This document shows positions 18,283-27,536 of a stretch of 64,000 nucleotides of DNA, piece by piece; position 1 is the stretch's first letter, and each line of letters opens with the position of its first letter. Position numbers and translations under genes: made by a program. The notes under the pieces were generated by a model. It searched no databases. It saw nothing but the letters and a program-made list of their open reading frames with translations, and was not told where the DNA came from. The stretch spans positions 2,127,279 to 2,191,278 of the forward strand of contig NZ_CP094723.1 in NCBI RefSeq assembly GCF_025558585.1, read 5' to 3'. The stretch is from Staphylococcus sp. IVB6214 (GTDB taxonomy: Bacteria > Bacillota > Bacilli > Staphylococcales > Staphylococcaceae).

Positions 18283-19380
18283 ATGTTACAAACGATTATT
18301 ATTGGTGGTGGCGTGATGGGATTATCCATTGCACGTCAACTCAACGCACGAGGTCGTCGCATACATATCATCGATCGCTCAACACCCCGCATGAATGCAT
18401 CTTATGCGGCAGGTGGAATGTTAGGCGCACAGAATGAGTTTTTTGAAGATACACCTTTATATCATCTTGCAATGGCAAGCCGTGCAATGATGCAGGATAC
18501 TGCACAACAACTCTTAAAGGAAACACATATCGATATTGAACTGCAAACATATGGACTGATTAAGGTAGCAACTACCGCACAACATGTCCCAGCAGTTAAA
18601 AAGCAATTTGAATTTCTCTCGCAGCAAGACCATGAAATTTATGAGTTATCACACAATCAATTACGCGCACGCTTCCCCCACTGTGACGTCGAAGCTTGTG
18701 CAGCATTCAAAATACATGACGACGGCCAAATCAATGCTAACTTATATACACAGGCATTACTACAATCCGTCTCAAAACTTTCGCATATTGACCTTCACTT
18801 GCAGACAGAAGTGTTACAGATTGCGCAACATGCATCGCATTATCAAGTAACCACTTCTAAAGGAACATTCTATGCAGACGAATTAGTCATTGCTGCTGGT
18901 GCTTGGAGTGGTACATTGTTGCATCAACTCGGGATCAATCTTCCGACACACCCTGTCAAAGGCGATGTAAAGTTAATCGAATCATCTTATTCACAACTGA
19001 AAGAAACCATTTTCAATATGAATGGTTGTTATATCGTCCCAAAGAAACCCAATCGCTTTCTCATCGGTGCTACATCAGAACTCGATAATTGGAGCACACA
19101 AAATAAAGCTGAAAATCTTCAATGGTTAGATGCCGAAAGTCAAGCTATGATACCTAATCTGCGAGAACATCGTGTCATTAAGACTTGGACTGGTATTCGA
19201 CCGATTACGCCAGACGGTGTTCCGATTATGGGCGCTCTTCATAACAATCTATATGTCTCAACCGGACATTATCGAAACGGCATTCTACTCTCTCCCATTG
19301 TCGGTCAACTTATGGCGCAATTAGTTGATGGAAAATCTAATGCAGCCCAGCAATTAAGACCTTTTTCGCCTATAAAATAA
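18283..19380 (+). CDS. thiO: Glycine oxidase ThiO
   Basis: This 365-residue FAD-dependent oxidase has an N-terminal dinucleotide fold (TIIIGGGVMGLSIARQLNAR), a DAO-family body and C-terminal GIRPITPDGVPIMG. ThiO oxidises glycine to iminoglycine, which ThiG uses to build the thiazole of thiamine. The TPP riboswitch upstream agrees with this role. No thiS, thiG or thiF is adjacent; the next gene is a cystine transporter. Another D-amino-acid-oxidase-type activity is possible, but the riboswitch favours ThiO. Confidence 0.85.
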   Translation: MLQTIIIGGGVMGLSIARQLNARGRRIHIIDRSTPRMNASYAAGGMLGAQNEFFEDTPLYHLAMASRAMMQDTAQQLLKETHIDIELQTYGLIKVATTAQHVPAVKKQFEFLSQQDHEIYELSHNQLRARFPHCDVEACAAFKIHDDGQINANLYTQALLQSVSKLSHIDLHLQTEVLQIAQHASHYQVTTSKGTFYADELVIAAGAWSGTLLHQLGINLPTHPVKGDVKLIESSYSQLKETIFNMNGCYIVPKKPNRFLIGATSELDNWSTQNKAENLQWLDAESQAMIPNLREHRVIKTWTGIRPITPDGVPIMGALHNNLYVSTGHYRNGILLSPIVGQLMAQLVDGKSNAAQQLRPFSPIK

Positions 19381-19441
19381 GAAAATTTGTATGTAGGGGT
19401 TGATTTTAAGGAGACTTGCACTTATTCTTATAATACAAGTC

Positions 19442-19454
19442 GGAATTAAAGGAA
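19442..19454 (+). promoter_or_regulatory. CymR-like operator element and leader of tcyP
   Basis: AAGTCGGAATTAA appears just before tcyP, 8 to 10 bases downstream of a TATAAT (19429-19434). The same string precedes metN at 30936-30948. GGAATTA is the conserved end of CymR operators, and tcyP is a known CymR target in staphylococci. The full consensus was not scored. Confidence 0.5.
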
Positions 19455-19462
19455 GCATCTAA

Positions 19463-20854
19463 ATGTCTATATTTCTAATTATACTTAACCTATTAATTTT
19501 TGCTGGGTTCCTTATCGGCCTATGGGTCATGGCGAAGAAACACGTCAAATTCCCTACACGTGTCTTTGTGGCACTTGGCCTTGGTATCATACTGGGAATC
19601 ATTGTACAGCTCCTTTACGGTGCAGATAGCAAAATTACAACACAAACAACAGAATGGATCGGTATCATTGGGAATGGCTATATCTCCCTCTTGAAAATGA
19701 TCGTCATTCCGCTCGTTTTCATTTCAATTATTGCGGCATTTACGAAGATTGATCTCGGTGAGAAGTTCGCCAAAATGGGCGGCTACATTTTCATGTTTTT
19801 AATCGGTACCGTTGCCATCTCAGCCATCGTTGGTATCGCTTATGCGATGCTATTCGGTCTCGATGCATCAACGATTGATCTCGGTCAAGCCGAAAACGCA
19901 CGTAGTTCAGAAATTACACAAACAGCGAAAGATTTAACAGCAACAACATTGCCAGCACAAATTCTAGAACTACTCCCTGCGAACCCATTCTTAGACTTTA
20001 CAGGGGCACGTGCGACATCAACAATTGCTGTCGTTATCTTTGCAGCATTTTTAGGCTTTGCTTATTTGCGCGTTGCACGCAAACAACCTGAAAATGGCCA
20101 TGTATTAAAACGTGGTATTGATGCAGTATATTCATTGATTATGGCTGTTGTGACATTCGTATTGCGCTTAACACCTTATGGTATCTTAGCCATTATGTTA
20201 AACACATTAGCGACAAGTGACTTTGCAGCGATTTGGACACTTGGCAAATTTGTCATCGCATCTTATGCAGCATTGCTCACAATGTATATCATCCATTTAT
20301 TAATCTTATTAGTACTAGGTGTCAACCCAATCCAATACGTGAAAAAGACGACAGAAGTAATGATGTTCGCCTTCACATCACGTTCAAGCGCAGGTGCATT
20401 GCCACTTAACATTCGAACGCAAACGAATCGTTTAGGTGTCCCACAAGCCATCGCCAACTTCTCAGGCTCTTTCGGTCTGTCTATCGGTCAAAATGGTTGT
20501 GCGGGTATCTACCCTGCCATGTTGGCAATTATGGTGGCACCCGTTGCAGGTGTTGAAATCGACCTACAATTCATCGCAACGCTTATTATCGTTGTTATTA
20601 TTAGTTCATTCGGTGTTGCCGGTGTCGGCGGTGGTGCAACATTTGCATCTATTCTCGTCCTTTCAGCACTGAACTTACCAGTTGGTCTTGCCGGCGTCCT
20701 TATCTCCGTAGAACCATTAATTGATATGGGACGTACTGCATTGAACGTGAATGATTCAATGTTAGCCGGAACAGGTACTGCTAAGCTCACAAAACAACTT
20801 GATGAAGATGTCTTTAATGACAATCAATATGATGAACTGACAACAAGTCATTAA
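19463..20854 (+). CDS. tcyP: L-cystine:cation symporter
   Basis: This 463-residue protein of the dicarboxylate/amino acid:cation symporter family has the hairpin-loop serine-rich motif FTSRSSAGALPLNI and the C-terminal GTGTAKLTKQLDED end typical of TcyP (YhcL). It imports cystine. It stands alone after thiO. Its natural terminator has been split by the insertion sequence that follows. Confidence 0.88.
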   Translation: MSIFLIILNLLIFAGFLIGLWVMAKKHVKFPTRVFVALGLGIILGIIVQLLYGADSKITTQTTEWIGIIGNGYISLLKMIVIPLVFISIIAAFTKIDLGEKFAKMGGYIFMFLIGTVAISAIVGIAYAMLFGLDASTIDLGQAENARSSEITQTAKDLTATTLPAQILELLPANPFLDFTGARATSTIAVVIFAAFLGFAYLRVARKQPENGHVLKRGIDAVYSLIMAVVTFVLRLTPYGILAIMLNTLATSDFAAIWTLGKFVIASYAALLTMYIIHLLILLVLGVNPIQYVKKTTEVMMFAFTSRSSAGALPLNIRTQTNRLGVPQAIANFSGSFGLSIGQNGCAGIYPAMLAIMVAPVAGVEIDLQFIATLIIVVIISSFGVAGVGGGATFASILVLSALNLPVGLAGVLISVEPLIDMGRTALNVNDSMLAGTGTAKLTKQLDEDVFNDNQYDELTTSH

Positions 20855-20920
20855 TCAAAAAATACCACGTACAGCACGGCACTGCACCCTTAATATGGGA
20901 CTCACATAAAAACACTTGAA

Positions 20921-21763
20921 TTAGGCTGCTAATTTTCTGTATTGCACAGGGGATAAGTAGCCTAATTTTTGTTGAATTCGATTATTATTATAGTTTTCAA
21001 TGTACTTTTCGACAATATCCTTTACAATGAAATTAGAGTTATTTAACTCATTGTTAAGATAAAATGTTTCACACTTTAGCGAGGAATGGAAACATTCTAT
21101 CGGGGCGTTATCAGCAGGTGTACCTTTGCGAGACATACTTCTGATAATGCCCTTTTCTTCGCATAATTGGTAGTAAGCATGCGATGTATAGACGCTTCCT
21201 TGATCGCTATGAAGTAGACATCCTTCTGGAATATCAATTTGGTTTAAGGTGTCATTTACCAAACTTTGATCTTGTGTATCGCTAATCTTATAAGCCACAA
21301 TTTCACCGTTATATAAATCGATGATTGAAGATAAATACAACATTGAATTACCAAAGGGAAGATACGTAATATCAGTAGTCAGTACTTGTAGAGGTTGATT
21401 TGCTCTAAAGTTACCATTCAGTTTATTGCTTGTAAGATAATATGCCTTCCCTCGACGTTTAGATTTCTTAATTCTAACTCTACAATTCAAATTATTTTCT
21501 CTCATAATTCTTTGTACACGTTTATGGTTTATCGGTTGTTTAGAGGCCTGATTCATCAGAGCAGTTATCTTGCGATAGCCGTACGTGTAATGATTATCTT
21601 CACATAATTCCTTAACCTTTTTAACTGTTGTATCTTCCGTTTTCTTCTTATTTTTCCAACGGTAGTAATTTGATTTAGGGACATTCAACACTTCCAAAAT
21701 CAGCTTCACAGGATGCCTGTGCTTTAACTCATCCACTAATTCTATCACTACTTCAGGTACCAC
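20921..21763 (-). CDS. IS3-family transposase OrfB (copy 1)
   Basis: The 280 residues carry the DDE integrase core: LTTDITYLPFG (first Asp), LHSDQGSVYTSHAYY (second Asp) and DNAPIECFHSSLKCE (Glu), preceded by an HTH-21-like region (YGYRKITALMNQ). It starts at GTG and overlaps orfA by 16 bases. A slippery A6G (minus strand, 21784-21790) near the end of orfA should give the OrfAB fusion by -1 frameshift, as in IS150. All three acidic residues are present, so it looks active. Confidence 0.93.
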   Translation of the reverse strand: MVPEVVIELVDELKHRHPVKLILEVLNVPKSNYYRWKNKKKTEDTTVKKVKELCEDNHYTYGYRKITALMNQASKQPINHKRVQRIMRENNLNCRVRIKKSKRRGKAYYLTSNKLNGNFRANQPLQVLTTDITYLPFGNSMLYLSSIIDLYNGEIVAYKISDTQDQSLVNDTLNQIDIPEGCLLHSDQGSVYTSHAYYQLCEEKGIIRSMSRKGTPADNAPIECFHSSLKCETFYLNNELNNSNFIVKDIVEKYIENYNNNRIQQKLGYLSPVQYRKLAA

Positions 21764-22062
21764 TTCCTTTCCAATTCCTTGTACTTTTTTAAAATATCTA
21801 TTTCGGCTTGATTTCTTCTATTCTTTAACTTTAATTGTTCCAGTTCAGAAAGTTCCACTAATCCTTTATTATAGGAGTATTGTTTGCCTACTTGTTGACT
21901 AAATCGATATGTTTCACCCTTTCTATACCATCTCCACCATGTTTTTACCTGTGTGCTATTTCTAATATTTAATTCACACATAATTTCTTTAGTTGTATAA
22001 CCTTCTGCTTTCATCTTCACTGCTTTAAACTTTGTTTCAACTGAATACGCCACTCTGCGCAT
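21748..22062 (-). CDS. IS3-family OrfA (copy 1)
   Basis: This 104-residue DNA-binding subunit starts MRRVAYSVETKFKAVKMKAE. It has a helix-turn-helix (KEIMCELNIRNSTQVKTWWR) and a C-terminal leucine-zipper-like coil (LEQLKLKNRRNQAEIDILKK). It recognises the terminal repeats. The A6G slip site lies in its last codons. Six A's precede the ribosome site here against five in copy 2. Confidence 0.92.
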   Translation of the reverse strand: MRRVAYSVETKFKAVKMKAEGYTTKEIMCELNIRNSTQVKTWWRWYRKGETYRFSQQVGKQYSYNKGLVELSELEQLKLKNRRNQAEIDILKKYKELERKWYLK

Positions 22063-22171
22063 AGAAAAAACACCTCCGTAAATTCATTTTAACTGAATTC
22101 AACGAAAGTGTTTTTATAAAGTTCCCACTATATGGGGTCAGCTCAGCACATCGTACGTGGTATTTTTTATG

Positions 22172-22927
22172 CTATTTCTTATTAAATCCTGCATCTTGAA
22201 GCCAGTCTTTCATCTCTAAACGCTGTTTACTACTCATGAAGTTCGCTACTTGTTCTGACCACGTCTCCGTACGTTTACCACCTGTTCTATCTGCATAATA
22301 ATCAGATACTATTTTATCGTACGCCGCCAATTGTTGGCGTGCCACATCACAATCATTGTCATACGTATCAACGTGAAAGACATGTTCAAACGGTAACCGT
22401 GGTTTCGGTGTTCCATTCTCATCCTCAGACGGTACACCAATCGCCATACCGAAGATTGGGAAGGTGTGCTTAGGTAAGTCTAAAATTTCACGTACACGTG
22501 CAACATCATTGCGCAATGAACCCAAATAAACAATGCCATAACCCATATCTTCTGCCGTCAATGCAATGTTTTGTGCCATTAATGATGCATCTACTGTCCC
22601 TACAAGCAATCCTTCTGCTGATTCAAAGCTTGTCGTCATATCTTGTGCTTGTTGTTCATTCACAAGATTATGTCTATTATAATCAACGACAAACACTAAT
22701 AAATACCCATTGTTCAAGACGTAAGGTTGCCCTGACACTTCTTTCAAAGCAGCTTTCTTTTCTGGATCTTCTACACCAATCACAGATGTCGTTTGTAAGT
22801 AACTTGATGTTGAAGCCATCTGCCCTGCTTCAATTAACTGTTTCACTATTTCACGTGTTAATGGCTCATTTTTGAACTTTCTCACTGAGTGATGTTGCTT
22901 CGCTAAACGATATACATAGTCTGACAT
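22172..22927 (-). CDS. nfrA: NADPH-dependent nitroreductase/oxidoreductase NfrA
   Basis: The 251 residues, from ATG 22927 (GGGAGTG ribosome site), match the S. aureus NfrA length. Flavin-reductase family features: HHSVRKFKNEPLTREIV (FMN binding) at the N-terminus, SSYLQTTSVIG, and AEDMGYGIVYLGSLRND. It reduces nitro compounds, FMN and disulfides with NADPH. The longer reading to 22990 is rejected. Its 3' terminator was shared with tcyP and is now interrupted by the IS. Confidence 0.9.
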   Translation of the reverse strand: MSDYVYRLAKQHHSVRKFKNEPLTREIVKQLIEAGQMASTSSYLQTTSVIGVEDPEKKAALKEVSGQPYVLNNGYLLVFVVDYNRHNLVNEQQAQDMTTSFESAEGLLVGTVDASLMAQNIALTAEDMGYGIVYLGSLRNDVARVREILDLPKHTFPIFGMAIGVPSEDENGTPKPRLPFEHVFHVDTYDNDCDVARQQLAAYDKIVSDYYADRTGGKRTETWSEQVANFMSSKQRLEMKDWLQDAGFNKK

Positions 22928-23060
22928 ATATTTCACTCCCTTATTCTTTGTCTTTATATTAGCAAATGACACTTCAAAAGGCATGTACACTGCACACTTG
23001 CATCTTTAATCACAAACCTTTATCATAAAAGTATCAATTTTCTGACAAAGGAGTGTCTTT

Positions 23061-23837
23061 ATGACTCAGCAACCACAACAATTAGCAGAGAAAGTTTTTC
23101 AAGCTTATCAATCACAACAACCTATCCCATTTCTCAACCCTGAAGAGAATGTTGATGAAGTGTTAGGCTATCAAACACAAGATGCCTTAATTGAACAACT
23201 AAAGGCACATAACAATACAGATGTGGCCGGCTACAAAGTCAGTATGACAAGCGCAGAAACGCAAGCATATGCCAATACACATGAGCCTGCTTATGGTACA
23301 TTGCTCAAAACAGTCATCCAGCAAAATGATGCCACTGTACAATTGAATCACTTGTTCGCTCCATTAATCGAACCGGAATTGGTATTTGTGATTACAGAAG
23401 ACTTGCCTTCTAATCCAAGCGTTGAAGATGTGCTCAATCATTCGCAATTGGCCCCAGCGATTGAAGTACCTGATGCACGCTATCAAGACTGGTTCCCTAA
23501 CTTTACATTAGGAGATTTATTAGCAGATAACACAGCGACTGGCCTTGTCGTTGTCGGAGAGCCCGTTCCCCCATTAGATTATGACAGCCTTGGCCAAGTC
23601 ACAATGTCATTGAAACATAATGGTACAGAAGTCAAAACAGGCGTTGCGTCAGAAGTATTAGGCAATCCAGTCAAGTCCGTACAGTGGCTCAGTCAAAAAC
23701 TGGCCAGCCATGGAAAGTCACTCAAAAAAGGAGATGTCATCTCATCAGGCACTTTCATCCCACCTATCAAGGCAGAGCAAGGTACTTATACGGTCGATTA
23801 TCAACATGTCGGTCGAGTCACTGTTACATTTGAATAA
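23061..23837 (+). CDS. 2-keto-4-pentenoate hydratase-like protein (FAH superfamily)
   Basis: This 258-residue protein of the fumarylacetoacetase/MhpD type has YQTQDALIEQL, GYKVSMTSAE and the acidic metal site PLIEPELVFVIT with AIEVPDARY. Relatives hydrate 2-oxopent-4-enoate or decarboxylate oxaloacetate-type acids. No aromatic degradation genes are nearby, so the substrate is open. AAAGGAG precedes the ATG and a clear terminator follows. Confidence 0.78.
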   Translation: MTQQPQQLAEKVFQAYQSQQPIPFLNPEENVDEVLGYQTQDALIEQLKAHNNTDVAGYKVSMTSAETQAYANTHEPAYGTLLKTVIQQNDATVQLNHLFAPLIEPELVFVITEDLPSNPSVEDVLNHSQLAPAIEVPDARYQDWFPNFTLGDLLADNTATGLVVVGEPVPPLDYDSLGQVTMSLKHNGTEVKTGVASEVLGNPVKSVQWLSQKLASHGKSLKKGDVISSGTFIPPIKAEQGTYTVDYQHVGRVTVTFE

Positions 23838-23890
23838 TGGTACAAATGGTAGGCAACACTCACCTATAAACCATCGTTTTATTAGTATAC

Positions 23891-23924
23891 AAAGGCATTT
23901 TAAGTCCAACTTGAAATGCCTTTT
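23891..23924 (+). terminator. Terminator of the hydratase-like gene
   Basis: AAAGGCATTT pairs with AAATGCCTTT (10 bp), followed by a short T-run. The rest of this 385-base gap holds the ahpC promoter and PerR box. Confidence 0.8.
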
Positions 23925-24088
23925 CAACGCATTTAATTTTCAATAAAGGTATCATTAATTGAGAATTAAACCCCAACAATGCTATGATGAACATAGAAAC
24001 ATTAAGTGCATGAAACACCCTTTCACATTCGGATAGTTGCGCCTTTTCGCCTATCAAAAGATGGCGCACAATTATTTAAGTTTAATAA

Positions 24089-24117
24089 TTGACGGATGTA
24101 TCGTTCCATGGCATAAT
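24089..24117 (+). promoter_or_regulatory. ahpC promoter
   Basis: TTGACG (24089-24094) and CATAAT (24112-24117) are spaced 17 bases, about 105 bases before ahpC. Confidence 0.7.
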
Positions 24118-24128
24118 AACACTAAAGA

Positions 24129-24143
24129 TTAGAATTATTATTA
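24129..24143 (+). promoter_or_regulatory. PerR box
   Basis: TTAGAATTATTATTA matches the Per-box TTATAATNATTATAA at all but two positions and lies at about the transcription start. PerR control of ahpCF is established in staphylococci. Confidence 0.75.
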
Positions 24144-24222
24144 AGAAGGAATTATAACAAAGAAGACTTTGGAGTGATTCTAATCTAATAATAATCAATA
24201 TATTTCTAGGAGGCTATTCACT

Positions 24223-24792
24223 ATGTCATTAATCGGTAAACAAATTGGAGAATTCACAGCACAAGCGTACAACGCAAAAACAGATGAGTTCGTTGAGGTA
24301 ACACAAGAAGATTTAAAAGGTAACTGGAGTGTCGTTGTATTCTATCCAGCTGACTTCTCTTTCGTGTGCCCAACAGAATTACAAGATGTTCAAAGCCATT
24401 ATGAAAAATTACAAGAACTTGGTACAAACGTATTCTCTGTATCAACAGACACACACTTCGTACACAAAGCTTGGCACGATCACTCAGATGCTATCAGCAC
24501 ATTAAAATACACAATGATCGGTGACCCATCACAACAAATTACACGTTTATTCGACGTATTAGATGAAGAAGCCGGCCTTGCACAACGTGGTACTTTCATC
24601 GTTGACCCTGATGGTGTTGTTCAAGCAGCTGAAATCAATGCTGACGGTATTGGTCGTGACGCTAGCACATTAGTACACAAAATCAAAGCAGCACAATATG
24701 TACGTCAAAATCCAGGTGAAGTTTGCCCAGCGAAATGGGAAGAAGGTAGCGAAACATTAACACCAGGTTTAGATTTAGTAGGTAAAATTTAA
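24223..24792 (+). CDS. ahpC: Alkyl hydroperoxide reductase C (peroxiredoxin)
   Basis: This 189-residue typical 2-Cys peroxiredoxin has peroxidatic Cys in [14 protein letters not shown] (about residue 49) and resolving Cys in [14 protein letters not shown] (about 168). It reduces H2O2 and organic hydroperoxides and is re-reduced by AhpF. An AGGAGGC ribosome site is present. It is first in the ahpCF operon, 14 bases before ahpF. Confidence 0.97.
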   Translation: MSLIGKQIGEFTAQAYNAKTDEFVEVTQEDLKGNWSVVVFYPADFSFVCPTELQDVQSHYEKLQELGTNVFSVSTDTHFVHKAWHDHSDAISTLKYTMIGDPSQQITRLFDVLDEEAGLAQRGTFIVDPDGVVQAAEINADGIGRDASTLVHKIKAAQYVRQNPGEVCPAKWEEGSETLTPGLDLVGKI

Positions 24793-24806
24793 GGAGGCAA
24801 TACTGA

Positions 24807-26330
24807 ATGCTTAATCAAGAGTTAAAGAATCAACTTGCACAACTTCTTGATTTGATGGAAGGTGACGTTGTCTTCAAATTGAGCACAGGCTCAGATGAAA
24901 CATCTCAAAAGATGGAAGATCTTGTGAATGAAGTAGCAGACATGTCATCACGCATTACAGTAGAAAAAGCAGACTTAAAACGTTCACCTAGCTTTAGTGT
25001 GAATAGACCGGGTGAGGACACTGGCATTACATTTGCCGGTGTTCCTCTTGGTCATGAGTTTAATTCTTTCGTATTAGCATTGCTACAAGTGAGTGGCCGT
25101 GCACCGAAAGAAGAACAATCTGTAATTGATCAAATCAAAGCAATTGATAAACCATTAAATTTTGAAACATATATCAGCTTAACATGTCAGAAATGCCCTG
25201 ACGTTGTTCAAGCATTAAACTTAATGAGTGTTCTTAACCCTAATATCACACATACAATGATTGACGGTGCAGCATTCAAAGAAGAAGCTGAAGATATCAT
25301 GGCCGTACCTTCTATCTTCTTAGATGGTGAACAATTCGGTAGTGGTCGTATGACCGTTACTGATATTTTAACTGCACTCGGTCAAGGCCCTGATGCTTCG
25401 GAATTTGAGGGTAAAGAAACATTTGATGTACTCGTTGTCGGCGGTGGTCCAGCAAGTGCAAGTTCTGCTATTTATGCTGCACGTAAAGGTTTACGTACAG
25501 GTATCGTTGCAGATCGCATTGGTGGTCAAGTCAATGATACACAAGACATCGAAAACTTAATCAGTGTCAAGAAAACGACAGGAACAGCACTTGCGGGTAA
25601 TCTTGAAGAACATATTAACGAATACAATATCGATGTCATGAAAGGGGTTCGTGCTGAATCTGTAAATAAAACAGACCAAAGCATCGACCTTACATTAGAT
25701 AACGGTGCCGTTCTTCACGCAAAAACACTCATCGTTTCAACAGGTGCTCGTTGGAGACAACTTGGTGTACCGGGTGAGCAAGAACTTGCGAACAAAGGTG
25801 TGGCATACTGTCCACACTGTGACGGTCCATTATTCGAAGACAAACATGTCGCTGTTGTCGGCGGCGGTAACTCTGGTGTCGAAGCTGCCATCGACCTTGC
25901 AGGTATCTGTAAGCACGTGACATTACTTGAATTCGGTGCAGAAATGCGTGCCGATCAAGTCTTACAAGAGCGTTTGAACTCTCTATCCAATACAACAGTC
26001 ATCACAAACGCAGCAACGAAAGAAATCACTGGTGATGAACGTGTCACTGGTTTGACTTACGAAGATACACAATCTAAAGAACAACAACATATCGAATTGG
26101 ACGGTGTCTTCGTTCAAATCGGTCTTTCTCCTAATACTGAATGGTTAGGCGATACAGTTAACCGCAACAGAATGGGTGAAATCGAAGTTGACCGTTTAGG
26201 TGCTACAAACGTACCAGGTATCTTTGCTGCTGGAGATTGTACAGATCAACGCTACAAGCAAATCATTATCTCTATGGGATCAGGTGCAACAGCTGCACTC
26301 TCTGCTTTTGACTACCTTATCCGTAACTAA
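24807..26330 (+). CDS. ahpF: Alkyl hydroperoxide reductase F
   Basis: The N-terminal double thioredoxin-fold domain of this 507-residue protein has SLTCQKCPDVVQAL. The following thioredoxin-reductase-like part has FAD and NAD(P)H folds (VLVVGGGPASASSAIYAARK; VAVVGGGNSGVEAAIDLAG) and the active disulfide CPHCDGP. It passes electrons from NADH to AhpC. Its terminator hairpin is split by IS copy 2 starting 21 bases after the stop. Confidence 0.97.
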   Translation: MLNQELKNQLAQLLDLMEGDVVFKLSTGSDETSQKMEDLVNEVADMSSRITVEKADLKRSPSFSVNRPGEDTGITFAGVPLGHEFNSFVLALLQVSGRAPKEEQSVIDQIKAIDKPLNFETYISLTCQKCPDVVQALNLMSVLNPNITHTMIDGAAFKEEAEDIMAVPSIFLDGEQFGSGRMTVTDILTALGQGPDASEFEGKETFDVLVVGGGPASASSAIYAARKGLRTGIVADRIGGQVNDTQDIENLISVKKTTGTALAGNLEEHINEYNIDVMKGVRAESVNKTDQSIDLTLDNGAVLHAKTLIVSTGARWRQLGVPGEQELANKGVAYCPHCDGPLFEDKHVAVVGGGNSGVEAAIDLAGICKHVTLLEFGAEMRADQVLQERLNSLSNTTVITNAATKEITGDERVTGLTYEDTQSKEQQHIELDGVFVQIGLSPNTEWLGDTVNRNRMGEIEVDRLGATNVPGIFAAGDCTDQRYKQIIISMGSGATAALSAFDYLIRN

Positions 26331-26394
26331 TAAAAAGAAGTGGCTGAGTAGGGCACTGCACCCTTAATATGGGACTCACATAAAAACACTTGAA

Positions 26395-27237
26395 TTAGGC
26401 TGCTAATTTTCTGTATTGCACAGGGGATAAGTAGCCTAATTTTTGTTGAATTCGATTATTATTATAGTTTTCAATGTACTTTTCGACAATATCCTTTACA
26501 ATGAAATTAGAGTTATTTAACTCATTGTTAAGATAAAATGTTTCACACTTTAGCGAGGAATGGAAACATTCTATCGGGGCGTTATCAGCAGGTGTACCTT
26601 TGCGAGACATACTTCTGATAATGCCCTTTTCTTCGCATAATTGGTAGTAAGCATGCGATGTATAGACGCTTCCTTGATCGCTATGAAGTAGACATCCTTC
26701 TGGAATATCAATTTGGTTTAAGGTGTCATTTACCAAACTTTGATCTTGTGTATCGCTAATCTTATAAGCCACAATTTCACCGTTATATAAATCGATGATT
26801 GAAGATAAATACAACATTGAATTACCAAAGGGAAGATACGTAATATCAGTAGTCAGTACTTGTAGAGGTTGATTTGCTCTAAAGTTACCATTCAGTTTAT
26901 TGCTTGTAAGATAATATGCCTTCCCTCGACGTTTAGATTTCTTAATTCTAACTCTACAATTCAAATTATTTTCTCTCATAATTCTTTGTACACGTTTATG
27001 GTTTATCGGTTGTTTAGAGGCCTGATTCATCAGAGCAGTTATCTTGCGATAGCCGTACGTGTAATGATTATCTTCACATAATTCCTTAACCTTTTTAACT
27101 GTTGTATCTTCCGTTTTCTTCTTATTTTTCCAACGGTAGTAATTTGATTTAGGGACATTCAACACTTCCAAAATCAGCTTCACAGGATGCCTGTGCTTTA
27201 ACTCATCCACTAATTCTATCACTACTTCAGGTACCAC
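26395..27237 (-). CDS. IS3-family transposase OrfB (copy 2)
   Basis: The translation is identical to the copy 1 OrfB (280 residues, intact DDE residues). The A6G frameshift site is at 27258-27264 (minus strand). Identity of the two copies points to recent transposition or ongoing gene conversion. Confidence 0.93.
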   Translation of the reverse strand: MVPEVVIELVDELKHRHPVKLILEVLNVPKSNYYRWKNKKKTEDTTVKKVKELCEDNHYTYGYRKITALMNQASKQPINHKRVQRIMRENNLNCRVRIKKSKRRGKAYYLTSNKLNGNFRANQPLQVLTTDITYLPFGNSMLYLSSIIDLYNGEIVAYKISDTQDQSLVNDTLNQIDIPEGCLLHSDQGSVYTSHAYYQLCEEKGIIRSMSRKGTPADNAPIECFHSSLKCETFYLNNELNNSNFIVKDIVEKYIENYNNNRIQQKLGYLSPVQYRKLAA

Positions 27238-27536
27238 TTCCTTTCCAATTCCTTGTACTTTTTTAAAATATCTATTTCGGCTTGATTTCTTCTATTCTTT
27301 AACTTTAATTGTTCCAGTTCAGAAAGTTCCACTAATCCTTTATTATAGGAGTATTGTTTGCCTACTTGTTGACTAAATCGATATGTTTCACCCTTTCTAT
27401 ACCATCTCCACCATGTTTTTACCTGTGTGCTATTTCTAATATTTAATTCACACATAATTTCTTTAGTTGTATAACCTTCTGCTTTCATCTTCACTGCTTT
27501 AAACTTTGTTTCAACTGAATACGCCACTCTGCGCAT
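27222..27536 (-). CDS. IS3-family OrfA (copy 2)
   Basis: These 104 residues are identical to copy 1. Because one A is missing upstream, the frame is open 30 codons further into the IS end and flank. That extension has no ribosome site; AGGTGT stands before the MRRVAYS start, which I therefore keep. Confidence 0.9.
   Translation of the reverse strand: MRRVAYSVETKFKAVKMKAEGYTTKEIMCELNIRNSTQVKTWWRWYRKGETYRFSQQVGKQYSYNKGLVELSELEQLKLKNRRNQAEIDILKKYKELERKWYLK

Larger units (their letters stand above)
20878..22145 (-). mobile_element. IS3-family (IS150-group) insertion sequence, copy 1
   Basis: This 1268-bp element encodes orfA and orfB on the minus strand. Imperfect terminal repeats are GGCACTGCACCC (left) and TGAGCTGACCCC (right end, inward), close to the IS150 ends. 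A 4-bp duplication, GCAC, flanks it (20874-20877 and 22146-22149). Outside lie TACCACGTAC on the left and GTACGTGGTA on the right. Joined, they make a perfect 10-bp terminator stem with an 8-base loop, so the element sits in that loop. Copy 2 at 26352-27618 is almost identical. Confidence 0.93.

Noticed and set aside
20878..22145. IS element as cause of a gene knock-out
   Set aside because: Both copies are intergenic; tcyP, nfrA, ahpF and the DUF1002 gene keep full-length frames.
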